DNA from: Colwellia sp. MB3u-41 | Lineage (GTDB): Bacteria; Pseudomonadota; Gammaproteobacteria; Enterobacterales; Alteromonadaceae | Assembly: GCF_014076845.1 (NCBI RefSeq) | Contig: NZ_JACGUT010000085.1 | Span: 1-52,477, forward strand | Direction: 5' to 3' | DNA: 52,477 bases | Part shown: one piece after another, positions 26,423-35,139 of the stretch | Layout of the letters: each line of letters begins with the position of its first letter | Numbering within the stretch: the first letter of the stretch is position 1 | The notes under the pieces: model-generated | What the model saw: only the letters and a program-made list of their open reading frames with translations | Database searches by the model: none | What the model was told of the DNA's origin: nothing | Made by a program: the position numbers and the translations under genes

Positions 26423-27901
26423 ATGAATAACAAAGAACGTAAAGTTACACAGAGTGACACTATGAACCAGCCAAGTATTTTGTGGCACGATTATGAAACT
26501 TTTGGCATATCGCCAAAGTTTGATAAACCGTCTCAGTTCGCCGGTATACGCACCGATCATGATTTAAACATTATTGGCAAGCCAGAAATGTTTTATTGTC
26601 GGCCGCCACAAGATTATCTTCCGCAGCCGGAAGCTTGTTTAGTTACGGGTATTACTCCGCAGAAAGCTCAGCAAGAGGGTTTATCTGAGGTTGAGTTCGC
26701 TGAACGTATTCATACGTTATTTACCCAACCTGATACCTGCGTTGCTGGCTATAACAGTATTCGTTTTGATGATGAATTTACCCGTTATCTGCTTTATCGT
26801 AATTTTTACGACCCTTATGCCCGGGAATGGCAAAATGGTAATTCTCGTTGGGATATTATTGATATGGTGCGTGCTTGTTATGCCCTTCGCCCTGAAGGTA
26901 TCAACTGGCCAACCGTTGAGCGAGATGGTGAACAAGTGGTTAGTTTTCGTCTTGAGTTACTAACTAAAGCCAATGATATTGCTCATCAAGCCGCGCATGA
27001 TGCGATGAGTGATGTTTATGCCACTATTGCGATGGCAAAGTTGATTAAAGAAAAACAGCCTAAGCTTTATGATTTTATTTTTAATCTGAGAAATAAAAAG
27101 CAGGTTGCTGAATTAATTGACGTTTATAATATGACGCCGATTGTGCATACCTCGAGTAAAATTTCATCTGAGCACGGTTGTACCAGCTGGTTCGCCCCTT
27201 TTGCTTATCATCCTGTTAATAAAAATGCCATTATCGCCGTAGACTTAGCGTTAGATCCACAGCCATTATTTGAGTTAAGTAGCGATGAAATCAAAACGCG
27301 ATTGTATACTCGACACGATGAATTAGCCGATGACGAATTACCCATCCCCATAAAACTTATTCATCTCAACAAGTGCCCTATTGTTGCGCCAGCAAAAACA
27401 TTATTGCCTGAAAATGCCGAACGTTTGAAGATCCCTCGAGAGCTTTGTTTAGCAAATTTGGCTAAGTTAAAACAGCATTTAGAAGTAAGAGATAAATTAG
27501 CAGAAGTTTTTGCCGCCGAAGACTATAGTGACCAAGCAAAGCCAGACGCTGAGCACTCTCTGTATGGAGGTAATTTCTTTTCGCACGGTGATAAAGCACA
27601 AATGGATATTCTACGTGAGCTTTCACCTGAACAATTAGCGACTCACCCGTTTATTTTTCAAGATGAACGATTAATGCCTTTATTGTTTTTATATCGAGCC
27701 AGAAATTATCCATTAACCTTAAGCAGTGCTGAACAACAAAAGTGGCAGCAACGTTGCCAAGACAAAATTCAGTTTGGTGGTAAAGGCTTATTAAGTGCTG
27801 ATGAATTTATGATCACGTTAGAAAATTTAGCGCATGAACATGAGAGCGATACAGGGAAAATGAAGGTGCTTAAAGCGCTTTATCAATACTTACAGTCTTA
27901 A
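26423..27901 (+). CDS. sbcB: Exodeoxyribonuclease I
   Basis: This 492-residue DEDDh nuclease digests single-stranded DNA 3' to 5' and acts in mismatch repair and recombination. The first motif is LWHDYETFG with the catalytic Asp and Glu. Later motifs include AGYNSIRFDDEFTRYLLYRNFYDPY and AHDAMSDVYATIAMAKL, with the conserved His and Asp. The C-terminal SH3-like and helical regions are complete (E. coli ExoI is 475 aa). The start could be ATG 26423 or ATG 26462; the sequence before LWHDYET appears to be supplied by the neighbouring integrated element and differs from the orphan 5' end at 22803. A bidirectional terminator separates it from prpF. Confidence 0.93.
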   Translation: MNNKERKVTQSDTMNQPSILWHDYETFGISPKFDKPSQFAGIRTDHDLNIIGKPEMFYCRPPQDYLPQPEACLVTGITPQKAQQEGLSEVEFAERIHTLFTQPDTCVAGYNSIRFDDEFTRYLLYRNFYDPYAREWQNGNSRWDIIDMVRACYALRPEGINWPTVERDGEQVVSFRLELLTKANDIAHQAAHDAMSDVYATIAMAKLIKEKQPKLYDFIFNLRNKKQVAELIDVYNMTPIVHTSSKISSEHGCTSWFAPFAYHPVNKNAIIAVDLALDPQPLFELSSDEIKTRLYTRHDELADDELPIPIKLIHLNKCPIVAPAKTLLPENAERLKIPRELCLANLAKLKQHLEVRDKLAEVFAAEDYSDQAKPDAEHSLYGGNFFSHGDKAQMDILRELSPEQLATHPFIFQDERLMPLLFLYRARNYPLTLSSAEQQKWQQRCQDKIQFGGKGLLSADEFMITLENLAHEHESDTGKMKVLKALYQYLQS

Positions 27902-27949
27902 AGTTACCTTGTTATTTATGTCGTATTTCATATGAGGTAATTACTCAAT

Positions 27950-27977
27950 AAAAATGGAGCCTAATCGCTCCATTTTT
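27950..27977. terminator. Bidirectional terminator between sbcB and prpF
   Basis: AAAAATGGAGC (27950-27960) pairs perfectly with GCTCCATTTTT (27967-27977) across a 6-base loop. The A-run on one side and T-run on the other let it serve both converging genes. Confidence 0.9.
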
Positions 27978-28001
27978 ATTGATAGCATGAAAGGCGCTGA
28001 C

Positions 28002-29204
28002 CTAAAATGAATCGCCAGGAATACGTACCCAACCTTCCATTAATACCCGAGCACTTCGGCTCATTACGGCTTTATCAACAATCCAGGCGCCATTAACTTC
28101 ACTGGCTTGTGCGCCCACTTTAAGCGTGCCTGATGGATGACCAAAAGTCACAGATTCTGAGCCTTCACTTGTAGCATTACCCGTAGCAAAAGCAACTAAG
28201 GTGCCAGGAATAGCGGCTGCTGCGCCAATAGCGACTGCCGCTGTGCCCATCATCGCATGGTGTAATTTACCCATAGACAATGCGCGAACGTGTAAGTCAA
28301 TATCACTTGCTAAAACAGCTTTACCACTTGAGGTAACATAATCTTTAGCTGGTGCAACAAAAGCAACTTTGGGCGTATGCTGGCGAGCCTCAGCCTCTGA
28401 AAGTTCAGTAATTAAGCCCATTTTAATCGCGCCGTAAGCACGAATCGTTTCAAAACGTTCTAGTGCCGCAGGGTCGCCATTAATAGCTTCTTGTAACTCG
28501 GCGCCGGTATAACCAATTTCATCTGCATTTAAAAAGATGGTTGGAATACCTGCGGTGATCATCGTTGCTTTAAAAACACCAACACCGGGCACCTCTAGGT
28601 TATCAACAATATTTCCAGTAGGAAACATTGCCTCTGATGGGTCAACGGGCGCTATAAATTCAACTGGTACTTCTGCTGCAGGGAAAGTAACTCCGTCGAG
28701 CTCGAAATCACCGGTTTCTTGTACTTCACCGTTGGTGATAGGTACTTGGGCAATAATCGTTTTCGAGATGTTTTTTTGCCAAATACGTACGGTACAAATT
28801 CCGTTTTCAGGAATACGCGTTGCATCAACAAGGCCAGAATTAATCGCAAATGAGCCAACCGCAGCGGTTAAGTTACCGCAGTTACCACTCCAATCAACGA
28901 ACCTTTTATCGATAGCGACTTGACCAAATAAATAATCAACATCGTGATCAGCTTGGTTTGATTTTGCTAAGATAACTGTTTTACTGGTGCTTGAGGTTGC
29001 GCCGCCCATACCGTCGGTTTGTTTGCCGTAAGGATCTGGACTACCAATAACCCGTAGCAGCATATTATCGCGTGCATTGCCTGCAACCTGACAACGTTCA
29101 GGTAAATCAGTTAAATTAAAAAATACGCCTTTTGAAGTACCGCCACGCATATAAGTAGCAGGGATTTTTACTTGTGGTTTATGAGTTTGAGGAACAATAG
29201 ACAT
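28002..29204 (-). CDS. prpF: 2-methylaconitate cis-trans isomerase PrpF
   Basis: This 400-residue protein has the diaminopimelate-epimerase fold. It isomerises 2-methylaconitate formed by AcnD so that the methylcitrate cycle can proceed from propionyl-CoA. The N-terminal MRGGTSKGVFF segment and the GGxxSSTSKTV region are signatures of the family. It follows acnD in the same operon, with a 207-bp gap that contains two hairpins, one of them a likely terminator. AcnD and PrpF together replace the PrpD dehydratase found in enterobacteria. Confidence 0.95.
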   Translation of the reverse strand: MSIVPQTHKPQVKIPATYMRGGTSKGVFFNLTDLPERCQVAGNARDNMLLRVIGSPDPYGKQTDGMGGATSSTSKTVILAKSNQADHDVDYLFGQVAIDKRFVDWSGNCGNLTAAVGSFAINSGLVDATRIPENGICTVRIWQKNISKTIIAQVPITNGEVQETGDFELDGVTFPAAEVPVEFIAPVDPSEAMFPTGNIVDNLEVPGVGVFKATMITAGIPTIFLNADEIGYTGAELQEAINGDPAALERFETIRAYGAIKMGLITELSEAEARQHTPKVAFVAPAKDYVTSSGKAVLASDIDLHVRALSMGKLHHAMMGTAAVAIGAAAAIPGTLVAFATGNATSEGSESVTFGHPSGTLKVGAQASEVNGAWIVDKAVMSRSARVLMEGWVRIPGDSF

Positions 29205-29267
29205 ATAACACCTTCATTGGTTTATTACTTATTCTTTGTCAAGAATATACGACCTAAAAATATAAAA

Positions 29268-29296
29268 GCAACAACTTAGACCGTCTAAGTTGTTGC
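29268..29296 (-). terminator. Terminator-like hairpin between acnD and prpF
   Basis: GCAACAACTTAGA (29268-29280) pairs perfectly over 13 bp with 29284-29296 around a 3-base loop. On the minus strand it is followed by TTTTATATTTTT. It should attenuate transcription from acnD into prpF. Confidence 0.8.
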
Positions 29297-29348
29297 TATA
29301 GATATGAGTTTAATGACTAAACGAATTATTTTTTATTGAGAACAAGGT

Positions 29349-29385
29349 GGAAGTACGGAGCTTGGTTGACCAAGTGAGTACTTCC
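29349..29385 (-). repeat. Hairpin just downstream of acnD
   Basis: GGAAGTAC (29349-29356) pairs with GTACTTCC (29378-29385), with an inner CTTGG/CCAAG stem. It lies 27 bp after the acnD stop codon and lacks a T-run, so it may stabilise the acnD mRNA end. Confidence 0.6.
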
Positions 29386-29411
29386 AACGATGTATCATTA
29401 AAAATAAACGT

Positions 29412-32042
29412 TTATGCATTAGACGCCAAAAAGTCATTCGCAAACTTTTGTAATACGCCACCCGCATTGTAAACTGACACTTCTTCGCCGGTATCTAAAC
29501 GACACTTTACCGGTATCGTTAATAATTCGCCGTTGGTACGGGTCATTAATACGTTCATTTCAGCGCCCGGCGACATTTCACCGTTACCTGCAACATCAAA
29601 CGTTTCGGTACCATCAATATTGTAGGTATGACGTGTTTCGTTATTAACAAATTGCAAGGGTAAAACACCCATGCCCACTAAGTTAGTGCGGTGAATACGC
29701 TCAAAACCTTCGGCAACGATCACTTCAACGCCGGCTAAACGAACACCTTTAGCCGCCCAATCACGTGATGAACCTTGACCATAGTCAGCGCCAGCAATGA
29801 TAATTAACGGTTGTTTACGCTCCATGTAGGTTTCAATTGCTTCCCACATACGTGACTCAGTACCCTCTGGTTCTATACGCGCCAGTGAACCTTGTTTAAT
29901 GTCACCGTTGTCATCACGACACATTTCATTGAACAATTTAGGGTTAGCAAAAGTTGCCCGTTGCGCGGTTAAATGATCGCCGCGATGCGTTGCATAAGAG
30001 TTAAAGTCTACTTCGGGTAAGCCCATTTTATCTAAATAAGCTCCTGCAGCACTATCGAGTTGAATAGCATTTGAGGGTGATAAATGATCTGTGGTGATGT
30101 TGTCACCTAAAACTGCTAACGGACGCATACCTTTCATGGTACGTTCACCTGCTAAGGCGCCTTCCCAATAAGGTGGACGACGAATGTAAGTGCTCATTTC
30201 TCGCCAATCGTAAAGCGGAGATTCAGCCGGTTCAAAAGCGCCTAAATCAAACATCGGCGTATAAATTTTCTTGAACTGCTCTGGCTTAACACAGCTGGCA
30301 ACTATCGCATCGATGGCTTCGTCAGTTGGCCAAATATCTTTTAAGGTAATATCATTACCTTGTTGGTCTTGTCCGAGTACATCTTTTTCAATATCGAAAC
30401 GCATCGTACCGGCAATAGCATAAGCAACTACTAATGGTGGTGAAGCTAAAAAGGCTTGTTTAGCATACGGATGAATACGTCCGTCAAAGTTACGATTACC
30501 CGATAAAACCGCCGTTGAATAAAGATCACGGTCGATAATTTCTTGTTGAATTTTTGGATCTAACGCGCCCGACATGCCGTTACAAGTTGTACAAGCGTAA
30601 CCGACAATACCAAAACCCATTTTTTCCATTTCAGATAATAAGCCGGCTTCTTCTAAATAAAGTTTTGCGACTTTTGAACCTGGTGCAAAAGATGATTTAA
30701 CCCAAGGTTTGCGCAATAAGCCAAGCTCGTTAGCGCGTTTAGCCACTAAGCCTGCCGCCACAACGTTGCGAGGGTTCGAGGTATTAGTACAACTGGTTAT
30801 AGCGGCAATAATAACCGCACCATCTGGCATCTCTCCGGCTTTTTCTTGTGCTTTACAGGCATCAAGGTCTTTCGCTATGCCTTTTGACGACAATTCGCTG
30901 GTCGGTAAACGACTGTGCGGATTAGACGGGCCAGCCATATTACGACCAACTGATGATAAATCAAACTCGATAACGCGGTCATATTCAACGTCAGCTAAGT
31001 CATCAGCCCATAAACCGGTATGTTTAGCATAGGTTTCTACCAGTTCAACTTGCTCTGGCTCACGGCCGGTCAGTTTTAAATAATCAATGGTTTGTTGATC
31101 AATATAAAACATTCCTGCTGAAGCGCCATATTCAGGTGTCATGTTCGAAATAGTAGCGCGGTCGCCTATAGTTAAGCCTTTGGTGCCTTCACCAAAGAAT
31201 TCTAAGTAACTTGATACCACTTTTTGATTACGCAAAAATTCAGTAATGGCTAAAACCAAATCAGTAGCCGTAATACCCGGTTGGCGTTTACCTACCAGTT
31301 TTACGCCAATAATATCAGGTAAGCGCATCATCGACGGGCGACCTAACATGACGGTTTCTGCTTCTAAACCACCGACACCAATAGCTATAACACCCAAGCA
31401 ATCGATATGCGGGGTATGGCTGTCGGTGCCAACACAAGTATCAGGAAAAGCAACACCGTCACGCAGTTGAATAACCGGTGACATTTTTTCCAAATTGATT
31501 TGGTGCATAATGCCATTACCCGCAGGAATAACATCAACATTTTTAAACGCTGTTTTGGTCCATTCAATAAAATGGAAACGGTCTTCGTTGCGGCGGTCTT
31601 CAATGGCACGATTTTTTTCAAACGCATCACTTTCAAAACCAGCATGTTCAACAGCAACAGAATGATCAACAATTAATTGCGTTGGCACAACCGGGTTTAC
31701 TTTTGAAGGATCACCACCTTGCTCAGCAATCGCATCACGCAGGCCCGCTAAATCAACCAAAGCCGTTTGACCTAAGATATCATGACAAACAACACGTGCC
31801 GGATACCATGGAAAATCAAGATCTTGCTTACGCTCAATTAATTGCTTAAGCGAATCTGTTAAAGTTTCAGGTGAACAACGGCGTACCAATTGTTCAGCTA
31901 ATACCCGTGAGGTATAAGGTAGTTTTGCGTAACTACCGGCGCTTATTGCTTCAACCGCCCCTCGAGTATCAAAATAATCTATATTGATGCCGCCAATTTT
32001 ATAACCGGGCAACGGTTTGCGATGTTCATAATTCATAGTCAT
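29412..32042 (-). CDS. acnD: Fe/S-dependent 2-methylcitrate dehydratase AcnD
   Basis: This 876-residue aconitase-family enzyme dehydrates 2-methylcitrate to 2-methylaconitate. The [4Fe-4S] ligands are visible as ITSCTNTSNP and YACTTCNGMSG; the C-terminal swivel domain has GADYGQGSSRDWAAKG. Length matches the AcnD subgroup. Its ATG overlaps the prpC stop in a TAATG arrangement, showing translational coupling; an in-frame ATG two codons later is also possible. Prp genes here are transcribed gntR, prpB, prpC, acnD, prpF. Confidence 0.95.
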   Translation of the reverse strand: MTMNYEHRKPLPGYKIGGINIDYFDTRGAVEAISAGSYAKLPYTSRVLAEQLVRRCSPETLTDSLKQLIERKQDLDFPWYPARVVCHDILGQTALVDLAGLRDAIAEQGGDPSKVNPVVPTQLIVDHSVAVEHAGFESDAFEKNRAIEDRRNEDRFHFIEWTKTAFKNVDVIPAGNGIMHQINLEKMSPVIQLRDGVAFPDTCVGTDSHTPHIDCLGVIAIGVGGLEAETVMLGRPSMMRLPDIIGVKLVGKRQPGITATDLVLAITEFLRNQKVVSSYLEFFGEGTKGLTIGDRATISNMTPEYGASAGMFYIDQQTIDYLKLTGREPEQVELVETYAKHTGLWADDLADVEYDRVIEFDLSSVGRNMAGPSNPHSRLPTSELSSKGIAKDLDACKAQEKAGEMPDGAVIIAAITSCTNTSNPRNVVAAGLVAKRANELGLLRKPWVKSSFAPGSKVAKLYLEEAGLLSEMEKMGFGIVGYACTTCNGMSGALDPKIQQEIIDRDLYSTAVLSGNRNFDGRIHPYAKQAFLASPPLVVAYAIAGTMRFDIEKDVLGQDQQGNDITLKDIWPTDEAIDAIVASCVKPEQFKKIYTPMFDLGAFEPAESPLYDWREMSTYIRRPPYWEGALAGERTMKGMRPLAVLGDNITTDHLSPSNAIQLDSAAGAYLDKMGLPEVDFNSYATHRGDHLTAQRATFANPKLFNEMCRDDNGDIKQGSLARIEPEGTESRMWEAIETYMERKQPLIIIAGADYGQGSSRDWAAKGVRLAGVEVIVAEGFERIHRTNLVGMGVLPLQFVNNETRHTYNIDGTETFDVAGNGEMSPGAEMNVLMTRTNGELLTIPVKCRLDTGEEVSVYNAGGVLQKFANDFLASNA

Positions 32043-33181
32043 TACCTTTCGCTGATAGGTGGAACCGTTCTCGGCTTAGCGCCTTTGTAGTCAGCACTTG
32101 GACGAATAATACGGTTGTTTGAACGTTGCTCCATAATGTGAGCAGACCAACCTGTTACGCGTGAACAGACAAAAATAGGGGTAAACAATTTAGTGGGAAT
32201 ACCCATGTAGCTGTACGTTGAAGCATGGAAGAAATCAGCGTTACAGAATAATTTTTTGGTATCCCACATGAATTCTTCACAAGCTACTGAAATATCGTAA
32301 AGTGACGTATCACCATTCTCGTTCGCTAACTTTTCAGACCATGCTTTAATAATGACATTACGTGGGTCTGAAGTACGGTAAATTGCGTGACCAAAGCCCA
32401 TGATTTTTTCTTTACGTTCAAGCATTCCCGCCATTTTTTCTTTAGCGTCGCTTGGCGATGAAAATGATTCAATCATATCCATTGCGGCTTCGTTAGCACC
32501 ACCATGAAGTGGACCACGTAAAGTGCCAATAGCGCCGGTAACACATGAAAACATATCAGACAAAGTTGAAGCACATACACGCGCCGTGAAGGTTGAAGCA
32601 TTAAACTCATGTTCTGCATATAAAATTAATGATACATCCATAACACGTTGATGCTGTGCTGATGGGCTTTCACCATTGAGTAAGCGCAAGAAATGTCCAC
32701 CTAAAGAGTCTTCGGTTGAAGTACAGTCAATTTCTACGCCGTCATGGGAGAATTTATACCAGTAACACATGATGGCAGGAAATGCGGCTAATAACCGATT
32801 GGCGGCTTGATTTTGCTCGCTAAAATCATTTTCTGGCTCTAAATTACCTAAAAATGAACAACCGGTGCGCATAACATCCATTGGATGAGTTTCTTTTGGA
32901 ATCAGTTTTAATACCGCTTTTAATGCTTGCGGTAAGTCGCGCATGGCAAACAACTCAGTTTTATAAGTGGCGAGCTCTTTTTCATTAGGGAGTTCGCCAT
33001 GAAAGAGTAAATATGCGACTTCTTCGAAGGTGCTGTTTTCAGCTAAGTCAGCAATATCATAACCACAATAGGTTAAACCTGAGCCTGACTCACCAACAGT
33101 ACAAAGCGAAGTTTCACCCGCACTTTGACCACGTAAGCCTGCGCCACCAATTTTTTTATCTGCTACTTTTACATCTGACAT
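32042..33181 (-). CDS. prpC: 2-methylcitrate synthase PrpC
   Basis: This 379-residue citrate synthase-type enzyme condenses propionyl-CoA with oxaloacetate to 2-methylcitrate. Conserved histidine motifs appear in GPLHGGANEAAM and MGFGHAIYRTSDPR; the C-terminal SRVTGWSAHIMEQR segment holds the arginine binding site. Length is normal. It sits between prpB (78 bp gap) and acnD (one-base overlap). Confidence 0.96.
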   Translation of the reverse strand: MSDVKVADKKIGGAGLRGQSAGETSLCTVGESGSGLTYCGYDIADLAENSTFEEVAYLLFHGELPNEKELATYKTELFAMRDLPQALKAVLKLIPKETHPMDVMRTGCSFLGNLEPENDFSEQNQAANRLLAAFPAIMCYWYKFSHDGVEIDCTSTEDSLGGHFLRLLNGESPSAQHQRVMDVSLILYAEHEFNASTFTARVCASTLSDMFSCVTGAIGTLRGPLHGGANEAAMDMIESFSSPSDAKEKMAGMLERKEKIMGFGHAIYRTSDPRNVIIKAWSEKLANENGDTSLYDISVACEEFMWDTKKLFCNADFFHASTYSYMGIPTKLFTPIFVCSRVTGWSAHIMEQRSNNRIIRPSADYKGAKPRTVPPISER

Positions 33182-33259
33182 ACTATTTTCCTCATATTCT
33201 TTTATTGGGTTAGCTGCTTGTATCGCTACTAACTTTATTTTATTTTATTATAATATCTG

Positions 33260-34150
33260 TTACTTATTTTTGCCTTCGGTGAACAAAGCATCAAGCTTTT
33301 GCTCATAGTCGTGGTAACCCAAGTAATCGTATAAATCCATACGCGTTTGCATATTGTCGATTTCAGCTTTTTGGTCGCCATCAGCGAGTAAGGTTTTGTA
33401 AACCGACTCAGCCGCTTTATTCATCGCACGAAATGCTGATAATGGGTAAAGTACCATTGCACAACCCCACTCACCTAATTGCTCCTTGTTCCACAATTCG
33501 GTTTGGCCAAACTCAGTAATGTTAGCAAGTACTGGCACATCTAACGCTTCAGTAAAGGCGCGATAATGTTCTTCTGTTTTAACCGCTTCGGCGAAAATAC
33601 CATCGGCACCTGCTGCAACATAAGCTTTAGCCCTTTCAAGTGCAGCTGCTAAGCCTTCTTGTGCAAAAGCATCAGTGCGAGCCATGATAAAGAAGTCTTT
33701 ATCAATGCGCGCATCAACAGCAGCTTTAATACGGTCAACCATTTCTTGGGTTGAAACAATTTCTTTATTCGGACGATGTCCACAACGCTTCTGCGCCACT
33801 TGGTCTTCAAGATGAACCGCCGCTGCACCTGCTTTTTCCATATCGCGAATAGTTTTAGCGATGTTAAACGCCCCCCCCCAACCGGTATCTATATCAACCA
33901 ACAAAGGTAAACTTGAAGCAGAAGTAATACGTTGAACGTCAGCAATAACATCATTTAAAGAGGTCATACCTAAATCGGGTAAACCATACGAAGCATTGGC
34001 AACACCGCCACCAGAAAGGTAAATCGCTTGGTGACCTAATTGCTCTGCCATCATCGCGCAATAAGCGTTGATAGTACCCACTACTTGTAAAGGTTTGTTG
34101 TTTACTAATGCTTGGCGGAATTTTGCGCCAGGTGAAAGTTGCGTAGACAT
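33260..34150 (-). CDS. prpB: 2-methylisocitrate lyase PrpB
   Basis: This 296-residue PEP mutase-superfamily enzyme cleaves 2-methylisocitrate to pyruvate and succinate. The signature [10 protein letters not shown] is present, together with [12 protein letters not shown]. The ATG at 34150 (MSTQLSPG) is chosen because AGGAAA lies just before it and the family starts here; an in-frame upstream extension to 34207 is not conserved-looking. It is the first enzyme gene of the operon, 109 bp after gntR. Confidence 0.95.
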   Translation of the reverse strand: MSTQLSPGAKFRQALVNNKPLQVVGTINAYCAMMAEQLGHQAIYLSGGGVANASYGLPDLGMTSLNDVIADVQRITSASSLPLLVDIDTGWGGAFNIAKTIRDMEKAGAAAVHLEDQVAQKRCGHRPNKEIVSTQEMVDRIKAAVDARIDKDFFIMARTDAFAQEGLAAALERAKAYVAAGADGIFAEAVKTEEHYRAFTEALDVPVLANITEFGQTELWNKEQLGEWGCAMVLYPLSAFRAMNKAAESVYKTLLADGDQKAEIDNMQTRMDLYDYLGYHDYEQKLDALFTEGKNK

Positions 34151-34259
34151 CGGGTTTCCTCTTAGTTGTCGTTGAATAATAGTCGTTAAATATTTGTTAT
34201 TAAACAATAGTCATCAAATAATAATTAACATTATTAATATTTATTTATCCGTACTGTCG

Positions 34260-34952
34260 TTAAGCTGCAGTGCTGTTTTGCAGCGCTATTTTCTTTTCAA
34301 TATTTTTTCTTGATGCGGCAATATGACGCCTCATCAAAATTTCAGCAAGTTCACCATCTCGGTCACAAATCGCTTGAATAATATTTGAATGCTCTTGAAA
34401 AGCACGAGTTGCGCGTGGGCTGTGCATACCAAATTGAATACGGTACATACGCACTAAATGATAAAGCTGTCCGCAGAGAATATTAATCAGTTGCTGGTTG
34501 TGACTACCTAAAATAACTTTATAGTGAAAGTCTAAGTCGCCCTCTTCTTGATAGTAAGAGATACCATCGATAAGGGCTTGTGAGTTGGCATGTTGAGCAA
34601 GCATATCTTGCATTTCGGCTATTTCATCGTCGCTCATGTTGATTGCGGCTTCTCGACAAGCCATACCTTCAAGTGCTTCGCGCACAACATATATTTCTAA
34701 TAAGCCTTCAATAGTGCAATCGACAACTCTAGAGCCAACATTGGCTTTACGTTCAATTAAATGACATTTTTCTAAACGATTGAGGGCTTCACGCAGGGTT
34801 GAACGACTAATTTCATACTGCTTAGCTAAACCTGGCTCACTAATTTTACTGCCTGCCGCTATTTTTCCGTCAACGATAGCGTGAAGTATTGCATCAAAAA
34901 CTTTATCCGCAGTAGTCACTGGTTTTTGTAAGGTTGGATTGTCTAATGCCAT
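34260..34952 (-). CDS. GntR/FCD-family regulator of the prp operon
   Basis: This 230-residue regulator has an N-terminal winged helix (EPGLAKQYEISRSTLREALNRLE, about residues 40-62) and a C-terminal FCD domain. The FCD domain contains the acidic and histidine positions typical of metal- and ligand-binding FadR relatives (DLDFHYKVILGSHN). It begins the operon that ends with prpF, so it most likely senses a methylcitrate-cycle intermediate and represses prp genes. Two ATTGTCGAC operator-like sites flank its own promoter, which suggests autoregulation. Confidence 0.88.
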   Translation of the reverse strand: MALDNPTLQKPVTTADKVFDAILHAIVDGKIAAGSKISEPGLAKQYEISRSTLREALNRLEKCHLIERKANVGSRVVDCTIEGLLEIYVVREALEGMACREAAINMSDDEIAEMQDMLAQHANSQALIDGISYYQEEGDLDFHYKVILGSHNQQLINILCGQLYHLVRMYRIQFGMHSPRATRAFQEHSNIIQAICDRDGELAEILMRRHIAASRKNIEKKIALQNSTAA

Positions 34953-35020
34953 AAGTGTCCTAACGCCATAATTGCCTTAACCGTATAACTGTCTTAACAC
35001 CAAAAGTGTTTTAGCAATAC

Positions 35021-35106
35021 AATTGTCGACATTTACTGATTTTAGAAATTATAATAAAGCACACAGAGTAAAAGTCAAGTAGAGCAAAGTATAATTGTCG
35101 ACAATT
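35021..35106 (-). promoter_or_regulatory. Promoter and paired operators of the prp operon
   Basis: The perfect palindrome AATTGTCGACAATT is at 35093-35106, and a near copy AATTGTCGACATTT at 35021-35034. On the minus strand a TTGACT -35 (35073-35078) and a TATTAT/TATAAT -10 (35048-35056) lie between them. One site is upstream of -35 and the other near the start point, a layout expected for a GntR-type repressor. The regulator identity is inferred from position. Confidence 0.7.
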
Positions 35107-35139
35107 CAATCGTTAAATTAGGTGTAGGCGCTGAGGGGT

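Larger units (their letters stand above)
22860..26499. mobile_element. Decayed integrative element inserted in the 5' end of sbcB
   Basis: The 3.6-kb segment lies between two copies of the 17-bp repeat TGGCACGATTATGAAAC (22860-22876, 26483-26499). Both copies sit within an sbcB reading frame. A tyrosine integrase remnant starts about 210 bp inside the right copy and points inward, and two TGGGTACACA repeats lie between integrase and sbcB. The left copy keeps the old sbcB 5' end, and the right side supplies a new start for the intact sbcB. SXT-type elements do the same at prfC. Cargo includes a UDG-like gene, a small cysteine-rich gene, a broken hypothetical gene and an IS3 remnant. Confidence 0.7.
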
